This document shows, one piece after another, positions 46,901-59,300 of a DNA stretch of 64,000 nt (positions are counted from its first letter, which is position 1; the number at the start of each line of letters is the position of its first letter). The notes under the pieces are model-generated. The model was not told the DNA's origin. It saw nothing but the letters and a program-made list of their open reading frames with translations, and ran no database searches. Made by a program: the position numbers and the translations under genes. Origin of the DNA: Amyelois transitella. Taxonomy: Eukaryota > Arthropoda > Insecta > Lepidoptera > Pyralidae. The DNA is taken from contig NC_083522.1 in NCBI RefSeq assembly GCF_032362555.1, positions 6,550,001-6,614,000 on the forward strand. Reading direction: 5' to 3'.

Positions 46901-49900
46901 CTAGGTACCTCATCATCTGAAATAGATATCATATTATAATTTAGTACATTTCATTAAAAGAGACGGATATTCTGAGCACTTGCAAGCAATTTGTTGGTCT
47001 TCATTTTATTTTCAGGGGTGTAATGTACTAAGTATGAATTCAAATTCTGATATGAGTAAATTGTAGAAAAACATAGTAGTACTTAAAATACATAATAATA
47101 TAAGATTTTCTCAAAGTTGTATTTTGGCTAAAAATATAATAAATTTCTACTCATCATCATCATGGGCCTCCCCCAATGAATTCCAACTCGCTCTGTTAAA
47201 GGCGACCTACATCTTAATGCAAAATTTTAATAATTACAATGAATTATCATTAGAAATACTAACCTGTTTCATTCCATTGCTCATATGCAGCAAAGTCTGC
47301 GGTACCGTCAATGTGGGTAGAATTGGAAACAAAATGCTACCAAGAGATGGCGCTGGCGGCGGTCTGCCTAACGCCGCGCTCATAGTTGGCGCCAACTCCG
47401 TTTGTTGTATCTCCTTGCCGTTTGAAAAACCGAAATTATTTGCAGAAAGACCGGCTCCACGATACGCGAACAAAGCTGCTGTTCTTTCCGCTCTGCTTTC
47501 ACCACCATGGTCTCCTAGTGTAAATTAAGAATATCGGAGATATTATAATTAGATACTTTTTAATTCCCGTAATATGCTCCAAACGCTCAAGCGAGGCGCA
47601 AGCCCTTTCAAACTACACATTCTTATAGGGAACATCAGGTTCAGATCAGATCTATTGGCATACCAGGGCATTTATCCCTAGCTGAAACGACAAGGATGTT
47701 TGAATTTTCAACATACCCAAATGGTCTAATATTATATCTCATTCATTAGTTTAAGATTCAGAACAAGATCCTTAAAATTATAATTTACATATATAAAGAG
47801 CAAACTGCTAAAACCCATTTATTTAAAAATTATAATGTTAATGTCTACTTGGTTTGTGTTACCACCCACCATATAAGGCTCCCTATTTTAGCGCATGCAA
47901 TGTTTTACAATGGCGTAACCATCACCAAAATTGTTCTATTTTTCTAAATCTCACTTAAACAAAAAAAAACACAAAAAATTATATTTCTTAATGTCTTGCT
48001 AAAATAAGCTTTTAAAACACTACCTACATTGCATATATAAATGTATATTAAAAGATGCTTTAGAATCACACACACAGCAAAAACATGTTTAACTGAAACT
48101 GTACAAATTATACAAAAACATACAGTACAGGAATATATCATTTAACTTGTTTGTTATGTGAGGTACAAAGTTAGTATAGTTCAACAAAATTATATAAAAG
48201 AAATTTTGAAAACATTTGTTGTATTATTTTTTTAGTTATTAATATAATAATAAAAAAATAGATTTACCCTCTACCTCACACTCCAGCCGATGGAGGCTGG
48301 ATTGTAAATATGTATACATACATTTATTTATACATAATGAATTACTATATAAGAATGCATGAGTCATAAAAAACTTAGAAATAGAAGACTGTTAAGCAAT
48401 GGATAAAGATTAACTATAAAGAATGTGATAAGATAAATTTAGCATTCTTGCACTTTGGACACATCAATAGGCTGTAATCTATTTTGCTCTGTCATCAACA
48501 ACCTCCTCCTGGAGTTAGTTACAGTTATAATTGCACCTCTCTGGAGGGTGAGCTTATGACCATGTTCCTAAATTGGGTAAACAAGGTTTTTACATGATGT
48601 GACTCTCACCTGACCTCAGAATCCTTACTCATATTGGATTATGTAGAATTAGGTAAGTATCAATTTTGGCTTAGTGGCCTGTTCATGGGTCAAATTTATG
48701 GGGAGGATACAATATATATTTTTCTTTAAACATTATATTATATACAACATCACATTTGCCTCAGAATAACACAGTTAAACAATATACCTGTACTGTCTAA
48801 ATCACAAGCAACTCTATTTACCTACCCTGATCATCATATCCTTCTTGTGAGTCTAAAACAATATGAAATCATACTTTAATATACTTATAGTATATTCTAG
48901 AATGATACTTATTTACAAACTAGAAAACATTTATGAGACTCCAATAACGATGTTTTGAGAATGTAATATTTATTATACAAAAAAATTATGTAATTAAAAG
49001 TATTAAAAAAAATATATATTATTTTGCAGTTTCAAAACAACATAATATTATTATTTCTAGTTGTAATTCATGTTACATTTTAGTAACCAATTTGTAAATT
49101 AATAGTTTCAATATTGGTCTATTTACCAATTCTTACTGTTCCTGAAGTGAATGTTTCAATTACCTGTCTCAGTCATTCCATGGTCCCCTACAACATACAG
49201 TAGCACATCCGGAGGAATTGTCTCTAGAATCTTCTTCAAACGGTTGTTGGTCTCATTAAGCTTCCTTGTCATCTCTCGATGGTTGGGCCCGTAACGGTGG
49301 CCTGCGTGGTCTACTCCTAAATAGTGGGCAATGAGTAGGTTCCAGTCGTCTCTTCGCAGTTCATCATATATTTTTGTATCAACCTCTGAAATTTTTATAG
49401 TCATAAGGAAATTAATAATTTGTTCCATTGAAGAATTACATTTTCAGAATGGATGGCTAAATTTACAGCAGTAATTATTGTAATAAATATAAAAGCATTA
49501 ATACAATATGTTACCATTATCAACAGTATCAAGATCCCATGTATGAAAAGAGTACATTACATGAGAGCGAAGATATTTCCCTGGAATCAGTCGAGCCCAT
49601 GTATCATCACCCAGTAATACAATTTTACCACCATCCAAAGCCACCTACAATAAAAAAATAACATTAGTCTACAAGATAAGGTTTATACTTGAAATTGTTT
49701 AATTAAATTTAATCATTCAGAAAGAGGTTCATACTTGGTCAATTGTATTGTCTTCTAGCAATTCTGTTGCAGCAAAATTTGAGCTCGCATCAACGAATGT
49801 GGGTAAAGAACCGGTGACTAATGCTTTAACCCTTTGGAGAGTAGTCGTCGGCGGGTCCGCCATAAAGCGAAAAAGTCTAGCACGTTTCGGCCATTTTTCT

Positions 49901-50271
49901 AATGTCTCCTTTATTACGGGAAGACGATTCTGATAAGGCAAAGGATCCTGAAGGTCTGGGTCATACTCTGTAAAGTCATATCGCAATGCATCTACGAGCA
50001 AAAACACAACTCTAAATCGAGTAGGGGAACAAACTAAATCTGCCGCGGGATAAGAAAGGATCGACCGAATTTTCTCATCCTCTGTACATACGTCCGTCGA
50101 AAGCTTCTCTATTTGACCATTGCATCCAAAGTCTTTCAAAGGCACACATTCAGTGACATCAGATAAGGTTTTACGGGACAGCAAAAATCCATGACCGAAC
50201 ATCAGAACGGCTGACAAGATCAAATACGAAAACCATATAAGATATATAATGTAATTCCATTTTTCTTTCAT
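43987..50271 (-). CDS. PIGO: GPI ethanolamine phosphate transferase 3 (PIG-O)
   Basis: ER membrane enzyme that adds ethanolamine-phosphate to the third mannose of the GPI anchor, the group later linked to protein. Exons: 50271-49735, 49644-49515, 49385-49164, 47514-47264, 46916-46765, 46511-45487, 45254-45063, 44664-44528, 44160-43987. All phases agree, 939 aa (human about 1089). An N-terminal TM segment (IIYLIWFSYLILSAVLMFG) precedes a lumenal alkaline-phosphatase-like domain: VVFLLVDALRYDF, MADPPTTTLQRVKALVTGS (nucleophile Thr region), YLGVDHAGHRYGP, and VVGDHGMTETGDHGG across an exon junction. These supply the expected Asp/His metal ligands. The C-terminal half is a multi-span membrane region ending HLMIWGVFTPKLLFESG, typical of PIG-O. 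The start is ATG 50269-50271; an upstream GTG in frame is not used. Divergent from the gene at 51311. Confidence 0.94.
48510..48690 (-). repeat. Family B SINE fragment in PIG-O intron
   Basis: aattgcacctctctggaggg, catgttcctaaattgggtaa and gactctcacctgacctcaga are diverged family B blocks. Confidence 0.55.
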
Positions 50272-51310
50272 AGTAATCACAAAACCCGCAATATTTATGT
50301 GTACATTGACTTAGCTTCTTATCAATAGTCCAAAAAATTAATTTATTGAAATAATCTAGCCGTGGTGGAATGGAAACACCTGGATTTTTGTTTCACGGTG
50401 TGACATATTCTGTCTGACATTAACATCTTCACATGACAGTGAGTGTGAGTATAATATGTTTTTTTTTTTTAATTTTTGGCAGCAGAACCTCTAGGATAAA
50501 TAACCGAACAGCTGAAAGAAAGTAATCATTGCGGCCTATTTCACCACATTTGGTTTTAGTGGTTCTAGCCATATAGATAGAAAATTCTTCGTCATAGCAA
50601 ATAGTTAATGAACCAATATTGACATATTCAATTTACTGATAAAACTAAATTTAGGTTTGAAAAAGTACTTTATTGTTTTTTAATTATTTATTTTGAAAGG
50701 TATATGCAAAATAATATAATGTGAACATTTTAAACGTTATTAACATGGAGCAAAAACGAATAAGAGATGTCCTATTATAAAGTGCCAAAACTTTGGCAAT
50801 TTTTTCATTATTATTGGAAACTTTAAACTCACTTAATAATTTTTATAGCTTTTGGTTTCACAACATTGGTCAAATAAGTTACTTAAAACTAAGTTTACTG
50901 CCTGTGCAGAAGGAACCATACGGCACGTGTAATGCAACTATGAACTCTGTGACACTACGAATAATTCTTTCAATGTTATGTCAATGTCAAAATAAGTTGC
51001 CAATTTCAATGTCAAAATAGAACTTACCAAAAAAATAATAAGAAAGATATTTGAGCCTAAGCAAAATATGTATATAAACTCAATGCAAGTGATTGTGGTT
51101 TATATGTAAATTCTTCGAGTTCTAAAATTGAAATGGTTTTACAGTTGTGATGTAAGCAGTTCCTAAAATTGCACAATGTACTTTATAACAAGTATTTTGT
51201 CGCATCATAACCTAAATGTTTGGTTTAGTTGATTGAAACTTGACTATAATTTTATCATTACACATAGTGTCCTTGGAAATTCGTATTATGATATTATACA
51301 AAAATAAAAC
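50272..51310. promoter_or_regulatory. Shared promoter region, PIG-O and the 51311 gene
   Basis: About 1 kb between divergent ATGs. AT-rich, with no open frame of interest. No defined binding site was recognised. Confidence 0.4.
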
Positions 51311-51760
51311 ATGTCACTGCCGTCAAAAGTCAACAAAGAAAACTTTCGACTCCTGGATCTGTCTAGTGATGAAGAGTCCGAGGATTTGCACTTAGAAATT
51401 ATTCCCAGCCGAAAAAAGAAGATAACTAGGTACGTATTTTTGTTTGAAAAGCGGTAGAAAAATATCTCTTCATATTCGATTAAAACATTAGACATGTTAC
51501 ACCAGTTAATTGTTACATTGTAAATCATGTATATTATGTATATGCCGAGTTACATTCGTTTATTGTATTCTTACATTTTAGACGTGATCGTTCCCGCGGA
51601 GGCCCCGCAAAAGCCCAGGAGCCCAACATAGGCACTGAAGTGCGGTGTGCCTTACGGTGGGCAGTCCGTGGAACACTATTACTATGGCTGTTAATGCTGA
51701 CTTGGATTTGTGCAGCTCTGTACGACCAAGTGTCTGTAATGAGGGTGGAGATAGCCAAAG
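51311..51760 (+). CDS. Two 5' exons encoding an acidic N-terminus plus TM segment
   Basis: Exons 51311-51429 and 51582-51760 join in phase 2 and end in phase 1. The protein starts MSLPSKVNKENFRLLDLSSD, has an acidic then basic stretch (IIPSRKKKITRRDRSRGG), a TM helix (GTLLLWLLMLTWICAALYD) and a short helix VSVMRVEIAKG. The phase fits the exon at 60852, so these exons are probably an alternative N-terminus of the EFCAB14-like gene, parallel to the exon at 56347. With the common exons the product would be about 305 aa. The alternative is a separate gene whose remaining exons I did not find. The ATG lies 1 kb from the divergent PIG-O start, consistent with a real promoter. Confidence 0.65.
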
Positions 51761-51894
51761 GTAAGATACATGATTTAGACTGATACATAGTTTTGAAAGA
51801 ACAGAATCTCAAAAGTAAAAATAAATTGATTGAGCTCTCAATATATTTATTTTTACTCAACAACATATATTTTACAGTGAGGGTAAACATTGTA

Positions 51895-52065
51895 AGAGAA
51901 ACTACACATTGTAGCAACTGGATCTGTAACCAGGATCAATTCAATACTAGTTTGGATTACCAGCAAAGGTTGCAGATGTCAGATGGGAGTCCCTTTGTGT
52001 AAAAACCTGACTCACCCAATCCGGACTGGTGAGGATGCAACAAGGACTAAAGCCAGGAGGAAGAA
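51895..52065 (+). repeat. Family B SINE
   Basis: ggatctgtaaccaggatcaa, gcaaaggttgcagatgtcag, aaaaacctgactcacccaat and ctaaagccaggaggaagaag give the family B 3' part clearly. It lies 135 bp after the 51760 exon. Confidence 0.7.
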
Positions 52066-53389
52066 GACTATATAATGTATATTATACAAATAAATAATAT
52101 CTTAACAAAGTTTATTTTCTAACATGATCAGGACTGGTTACCACATAATGGGAATATGAAACTGCTGTAGTACTTTATTATATTAGTCATAAATATTTGG
52201 CTGGCTATTATGAACATAAAATATAGAAAAAGCTGTATGATAAAGATAATTGTTTCAACATGTTAGCTTATAACATGAGTCATCTGAAGTTACATGAAAA
52301 TCAGCATCATAATATTTTCACAGATTTAGAGGGCTATAAGAATGCAATGGTACTTGTCACTACATACATACTAAGTTTAATTCTGGAACAAGATATCTAT
52401 TAAAATAAGTAGGTACCTTGTACAGTACATCAACCTTCTCAAATTCATTACAAATTTGCTTCTTTTACTGTATCATAGAGATCCATGCAAGGTAACCACA
52501 TATCAATGTGGTTGTCTATTCCATGTAGTCCTATGCTCTATGCTTATGTTAATCTTTGGGGATTATTCCTTGCACATAATGTTGAACCATATTTGAATAA
52601 GGGTTATGTTCTTTTACAACTGCAAGGTTGGAAAGTAATGCTTCCATACTATCCATAGCTTTATACCATCAGTAATTCAATATCATAAATAGATATAAAT
52701 CTATTTGTTTGTTTGTCACTTTCCAAGTTCACGTCTTTTGCAAACATAGTTAAATTTAGAGGATTAGAAAGGACATTATGGGTAGGTTCTAACTTAAGGG
52801 ATTCATGGACAATTAACTGTGCGCGCTTAACTTAAATAAATAGCCTTGCAGTAGTGCAAAAAATAGGCTTTACGTAATATTTTCGAAATATTTAATTTTT
52901 ATGAATAAATAAATTCCGATTCAATCCTAACTATTTCCCGCAGCGGGTTTAATAGCGGGCGTAATATAGACCCATTTACTGCGGCGTCAAATTGTGAGCT
53001 CGACGATAACAGAAGTAGGTAAGTGGTGGTGTTCTATTACATTCAATTGATGACCCTAAGGATTCATTGAAGTGCAAGTATCTTTTGATTGATATTAGTT
53101 CATCATAAAGTTTGCCTTTTTACTGAACAGGAAAATATTTCCATAACAATGAGTATAATGATAATAAAAACGTTTTGTTTTTTTCTTGCATCTGCATCAG
53201 ATATTTATTTCAAACTTGAAAACCGCGCTGAAATGTAGGTGAAATGCAAAACGACGCCACATTATTTCTATAGTTTTAAGTACAAATTTATGAGATTGTC
53301 TTGTACAATGTACATAATTATTCCGATTTCTTTGCGGAAAGCTTATAGGTAATATTAGAAATGTCTCTTCTTGAAGCGCTATATCCCCA

Positions 53390-54000
53390 TGGGAGTCCTA
53401 CACGCATGCGTCGCCGCGCCTCTGTGACGTCACGGCTAGTACTTTCCGTGACGTCCACAGAGACCCTTGTGCTCAATGTTTTAACAATATTTTTACAAAG
53501 GAAAATAACATTCCCCTTTTGCGTCCAGTGAGTTATACACTAGCAGAAATCGTGTGCAGTGTTTTAAAACGTTACTAGCATTTAATTGTAAAAAGGCCCT
53601 TTCGTCAGCGCTTATCTTATCGCGATTGGTTTATATGGTTTAATTAATATTTCAGTGCTGTAGTAATTTGCTTGTCGACACTCCGATTACAAGCAAAACA
53701 AAATAACTTATAATTTTATAATTTTCTCCAATTTCGTTAACAGTGTGAAATTGTTTTTGTTTTAGTGGTTAGTGTAGTGTAGTAACTATAGTGTCTCTTA
53801 AATAGTGTACGTAGAGGCATTGTCGCATGTGTACTGCGCATGCGTGAATTTCATTCACTGCGCCCATGTCGTAGGTCGATAATATCCCTAACAAAATATT
53901 CCAAATACTTACGTATTTATTTTGTCTCCGTTGAATCTTGTCTTTTTTTTATATAATATTTTTTTAAGTGCGTGCGTTTGACCTCAATCAGCTTGGCGGT
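53390..54000 (+). promoter_or_regulatory. Candidate promoter with CRE pair and NRF1-like site
   Basis: CTGTGACGTCACGG (palindromic CRE TGACGTCA) and CCGTGACGTCCACAG form an imperfect inverted repeat around 53421-53460. Further on, gtgtactgcgcatgcgtga (about 53829-53847) resembles an NRF1 site. A donor-like gtgagc follows ttggcg at 54000. The CpG density is above the surroundings. It could be another promoter or non-coding first exon for the downstream gene. Confidence 0.35.
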
Positions 54001-56200
54001 GAGCAAGATGAGGATGTGCACGCAAACTCAATGCCTATATTCACTCTTGCATTAAAATTCCCCAATTCATTCAATTATGTCGTTCTAACGAGGTTTTACT
54101 CTGTCCGAGGATCTACTCGGTAGTCTAGGGAAAGCACGAATTAAATGTAGGTTTTATGATAATTCTTTTATTTGATGTATTTTCAAAAGAGCAAGAGAAT
54201 TGAGGTCGCTACTAGTTAACTGATAAAAATATATGGCTAACATACCTTATGAAGTATTATTTTCACCAAACAAGTAGGTGCCTAAATAAACAATCAATTT
54301 ATCAGCCTAGTTACTTACATAATACTTTTTAAATTTAATTTAAGAATTTTTAATGCAAGGTTAACAATAATAGAAAGGCATTTATTGTTATAAAACGTAG
54401 GTCAGACAAAGGATCAAAGACAAGGATAAACTTCTTGTATGTTGTCACGACACGAAGTAGGAAACAAACCACACAAATGATAAATAAAAGATTATCCTCT
54501 TGCAATACTTTCTTATTGAATTATATTGTAGCCATATCGTAACATAATTCTAGAGAATGTTATGTTTCAAAATTCGCAAATCACTCTATCCGATGAATTT
54601 TCTCTAGATGAATTTTGATAAATCAGTTTATGAGTGAAGAGACAAACTGAAACGTGTACACTCACAGCCGGGCGGGCTTTTTTCTTTTTGATTTTTTTAC
54701 ATTTAAACAAATATTTTAGCTAAAATCATCTGAGATAATTAAACAGCTCTAATAGTGAGGAAAAACATCGTGAGCAAACCTGCACATTCAGGCAACTGGA
54801 AGTGTAACCATGATCGATTCAAAACGGGTTAAGTTCCCTTGCAAAGGTTGCGGAGATTAGATGGAGTGATGGAGTCGCTTCGTGTAAAAACCTGACGCGC
54901 CCAATCTAGGATTCAAGGTCAAAGGCACAAATATTTAGTTCTTGGTTTTTAACTTATCTCCTCTTCTATGTAGTTTACACTTCTTATATACGACTTTATT
55001 TTCTTCTTTCTTATCTAACTTCTGGACTTCCTCTTTAGTACCTACGATACTACGATAAAATCTGCAACTATTCTCTTGGCCATATCTGGAGATAACAGTG
55101 TTGACCTACATAACACATATGCGATAAGCAATTTGGTGTGTAAGCAACATCTTTTCACGATGTTCTGTAGTCTGCGTTATCTTATTTGCATTTTTGTAAG
55201 ATCTATGATCTAATACGTGAAATTGATCAAACAATTTCGTATGTTTACTTTATGTCACAAACGGTAGCTGCTTATTTCGCAGTCAAATCGTTCTCAGATT
55301 AAATAAGGCGTAGTAAGTGGATAGAAACTGACTCCAACCGATGGAGCATGGACGTCATGAAAGGACAAGAAAAGCACCCGATGTAATGACAAAGGTTGGA
55401 AGTAAGATCAGAATAATTTTCATCAAAGGCTTAGAAATATGAAATATGAAATAAAGGTATCATTAATTGAAAGTTTACATTATTTTCTGGTTTTTTTATT
55501 CGTTAATTTCATCTGCAATATCAAGGTGTGAAAATGGTGTCTTAAATACTTATGCCTGAATATGTACGAACGAAGTAACAGATAAAGAAAACTCTAATTG
55601 ATATTAAATTTTCCACATAAGCATGGGATACGTCATATGCATCGCGCATATTTTTTAATGCTATCACGAAACTTATTTTAAGACAACCTTGGCAATCTTC
55701 TCAAAACAAAAAAAAAAAACTTAAGATGTTCTACTTTTTTATAAATTAGTTATTTGTATCAGGTTTAAATAATAACGATTATTTTTGTTTGTAATTCAAA
55801 GTTTGTTGAATTAAAACAAAAACATTTATTTTACATACGAGTACATAATTCATGTTTCAATTTCTTCAAAATTTGTAAATAACTCTCGCTAGACAAATAC
55901 TGTTTGCGCTATATCGGTCTTTATATATAACCTATTGATTATCCTAATTATGAAATTAAAAGTAGCAGAGCGGTTTGTCCAATTTTATTTCATTGTTTGT
56001 GCAACACCTAACGGAAAAACACTTCTCCAATGCTATCAAGCAAATTATAGCAATTTAAAAATAAGCAGTATAGGATACGCGCTGACGTATAGGGCCTAAG
56101 CAGATAATTTGCAATCGTATACTTATCGCCATTAATCTGTTTAGTAGTAGCGACCTTATCTGCTCACTTTATACATTGTTTGTGTTGCTCATTCCTGATA
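54001..56200. other. Intronic/intergenic DNA with one family B fragment
   Basis: 54775-54910 carries family B words (gtaaccatgatcgattcaaa, gcaaaggttgcggagattag, aaaaacctgacgcgcccaat). Otherwise AT-rich DNA without recognised content. Confidence 0.5.
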
Positions 56201-56346
56201 CTGGCGCCGCGAGGTGCGCACGTGTTTGACAGAAGTGAAAGTGAAGTGGAAGTGGTTTCATTGCGGTGCGGATGCGTGTGAGGTAGCGTTTTTGCGGTAT
56301 GGAGAGTGCGGTTCACGCGGCGGTGCCGCTTCGTGTCGGGAAGAAG

Positions 56347-59300
56347 ATGAGGAAGCGGCGGGAGTTGGACGCGCTGGTGGGAGGCGCTGGTTCCCGCGGC
56401 GGGAGATTGCTTTCCGCTTCTAGTGATGAAGGAGAACCATGGGGGAGGAGGACGACACGACGCCGCCGCTCTCGCCCTTTCGTCCGTCTCGCTGCCGCTT
56501 TAGCACTATGTGTGTGTGTGGTGTCAGCAGCAACAGTGTTATGGCTCTTTGTGGATGTTCGCCGGCAAATTGTCTCATTACGAAACGAGATGGACAGAGG
56601 TTTGTTGAATATTTGCATACTTGAATGGTAGTAAGGTCACCCGACGTGTGGCATTGACACCTAAAGTATGCCTAAGGTTTAAACGATTCTTTTTTTCATA
56701 TCGAAGTTTATGTAAGTTAACATGTTTTTGTTTGTTTTTTACCTGAGATTCAAATCCGGTGTATTGTAGCTATACCTACTTCAAATTCATATAACAGGTA
56801 CTTATTAACTTATGTGTATAATAATTTAATACAACAGATTGAATTAAATCTGTTGAACAACAGATACTTTTTGATGAGAGTTCATATGTTTATTATTTCA
56901 AAATATATTCCAGTTTTTATACGAAATGACCTAGTTTCTATAATAGCCATGCAGTACGTAAATACCTACCAAGGTTTCTTTTTAAAGTTCTTCGAAATTA
57001 TTTCGCTACCACAAAAGGCAACTTGTTTCGCCATTGTAACTTGTCAGGGTGAAACCGATTAATTGTTAAATCAGTCCCATTGAAGGCAAGATAGTTAATT
57101 AAAGTTGTCCCGGGTGTCATGAAGGAAGTACTGAAGGCGCGTAGGTTGCATATATATGTATCTGCATTGTATTGTAATCTGACACTGCGCATATAGTTTT
57201 GTTCACGAATTTACGATAAGTTTTGTACTCCCACGCGAAATTATGACTAATGCTGGTATTCAGTATAATCCGAATGTCAATCTATCATGGTTAGAAAGTG
57301 ACTACACAATGACTACCTCGCCTTGGGAAATTGAAATGGTCTAATAAAGTTTATATAAACTAATATTCTTCCGAGTACAATCAGTATGTTGAGCTTGGTT
57401 TAAATTAATTAAAAGTGGAAATTGACTGACAAATCAATGCACAGCCGATACCCTGTCGGCAGATATTTTAAATTTATCATCTAGGTTGCTTATCTTTTGT
57501 GTACCTACTAAGGGTGCACTTTTGTAGAATTCCCGTGGGAACGGTATTTGTTTTTATGTGCAAGTAGAACCGCGGGCGAACTTAATAAATGAAACAAAAA
57601 GGAAAAATTGTTTGTTTGTTTGTTTGTAAACTCTATATTGCACATTAAAATAAATATAACAAATTACAAAACAGTTATTGGATTTAGAAGAATATGTACA
57701 ATTATTAAATCTATGAACGATTATTCTCAATTTTTACATTATTTACTTTTAGTATTAGCACATAAATGTGAATCTCGGGAATCACATTTTAGTGACACTC
57801 CCTACCTACTACCAAACTACTAATTAACCTTTACTAACAAATTAATTAATCAATTAGCAGGTTTATAGCCCATTATATTAATCGATTTAGTAATTGCTCC
57901 ATTTTAAATATCAATTTTAACTTAATCGTTATAACACGGTGTTAGCATAGCGTAGGTACACTTGTTTTGCCGCGTGACAACGATTTGCTTTGCATAAGTA
58001 CCGACCGCCTTACGTCAACGTAAATATACGTATCTCATGAAGAAAAAAAAGCGTTACTAAAAAAAAACATTTGAAATGAGAAAATTCTCCTTTTTAAAAA
58101 ATAGACTACGAATTATGTCAAACAGGCTATTGTGGTGAGACCATTTGAGGTGTTGTCTACGCTAGATGACTGATATTCAAGTTCAAAAGAAAACATCCCC
58201 AAACGTTGCGTTATATGATGTCCAAGTGCCAAAAATGCAGGTGTTTAGCCTTGGCTCAGTGTAGAGGACACCCCTTTTATATACGAAAGAAAAAGACTAA
58301 ATGTAAACGTGTACTGCGCAATATCCTACGTCCTTTTCCATCCGTACTATGAAATGTAACACTATGTTCGGAGGTAACAAACAAACTTACTTTCGCATTT
58401 ATAATATCTGTAAGGATATGGAAAGATGTTTGGTAGGAGTAATGCTTTTGTCCAACAGTGGGATCTGAAAACTTCTAACACAGTTTGTTAAAAGGGTAAT
58501 TTTCGCCTACTAAAAAAATTAAAGTACCTATATTATAAAAAAAGTACAGTATATTAAATATTGGCAAACATTTGAAGGTTAACCACATACTAAAAGTGAA
58601 CTTTATAATAGTCTATGATACAAAATTATCGACCGGTTTTTATGATATTTTAATGGGCACTATTGTAATTAGAACGACCACCGTTACTATCCGCCTACAA
58701 TTAGAGCTAAATAATCAGGTTGTTTCCCAAGTGCTTATCTGATATAATGATACCTACCAGAATATTCTTATCACACATTATACCGATCGTAAAATGAGAT
58801 GGGGTTGTGGACCCATAGGTCCTACCTTAGATACCTTTATAGTAATTATTTCGTATGTATTTATCTGCAAGATTAAGAGCGCGCATATATATTTTACTAG
58901 CTGTGCCCGCGACTTCGTCTGCGTGGAATAGTGATTTTGGGCATCATTGAAGCCCTCAAGGATGAATAATTTTCCCCGTTTTATTCACATTTTCCAGTAT
59001 TCGCTTCTAAAAGTTGCAGCGTAATGTTAAATAGCCTAAAGCCTGCCTCGATAAATGGTCTATGCAACACAAAAGTAATTTTTCAATTCGAACCAGTAGT
59101 TCCTAAGATTAGCGCGTTCAAACAAACAAACAAACTCTTCAGCTTTATAATATTAATATAGATATTACTAAAACTTACGTAGAATTTGCATAAACGATTA
59201 GAACATATGAAGTGTAATTAAATCACACCTGTTTCTCAAAGGGAAACCTAAATCTTTCCACTCTCCACTATCTCTGCATTCTGTTTTCGCTTCATCCACA

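Noticed and set aside
56313-56618. 101-codon minus-strand open frame
   Set aside because: Antisense shadow of the GC-rich EFCAB14-like first exon; Arg/Pro-rich by composition only.
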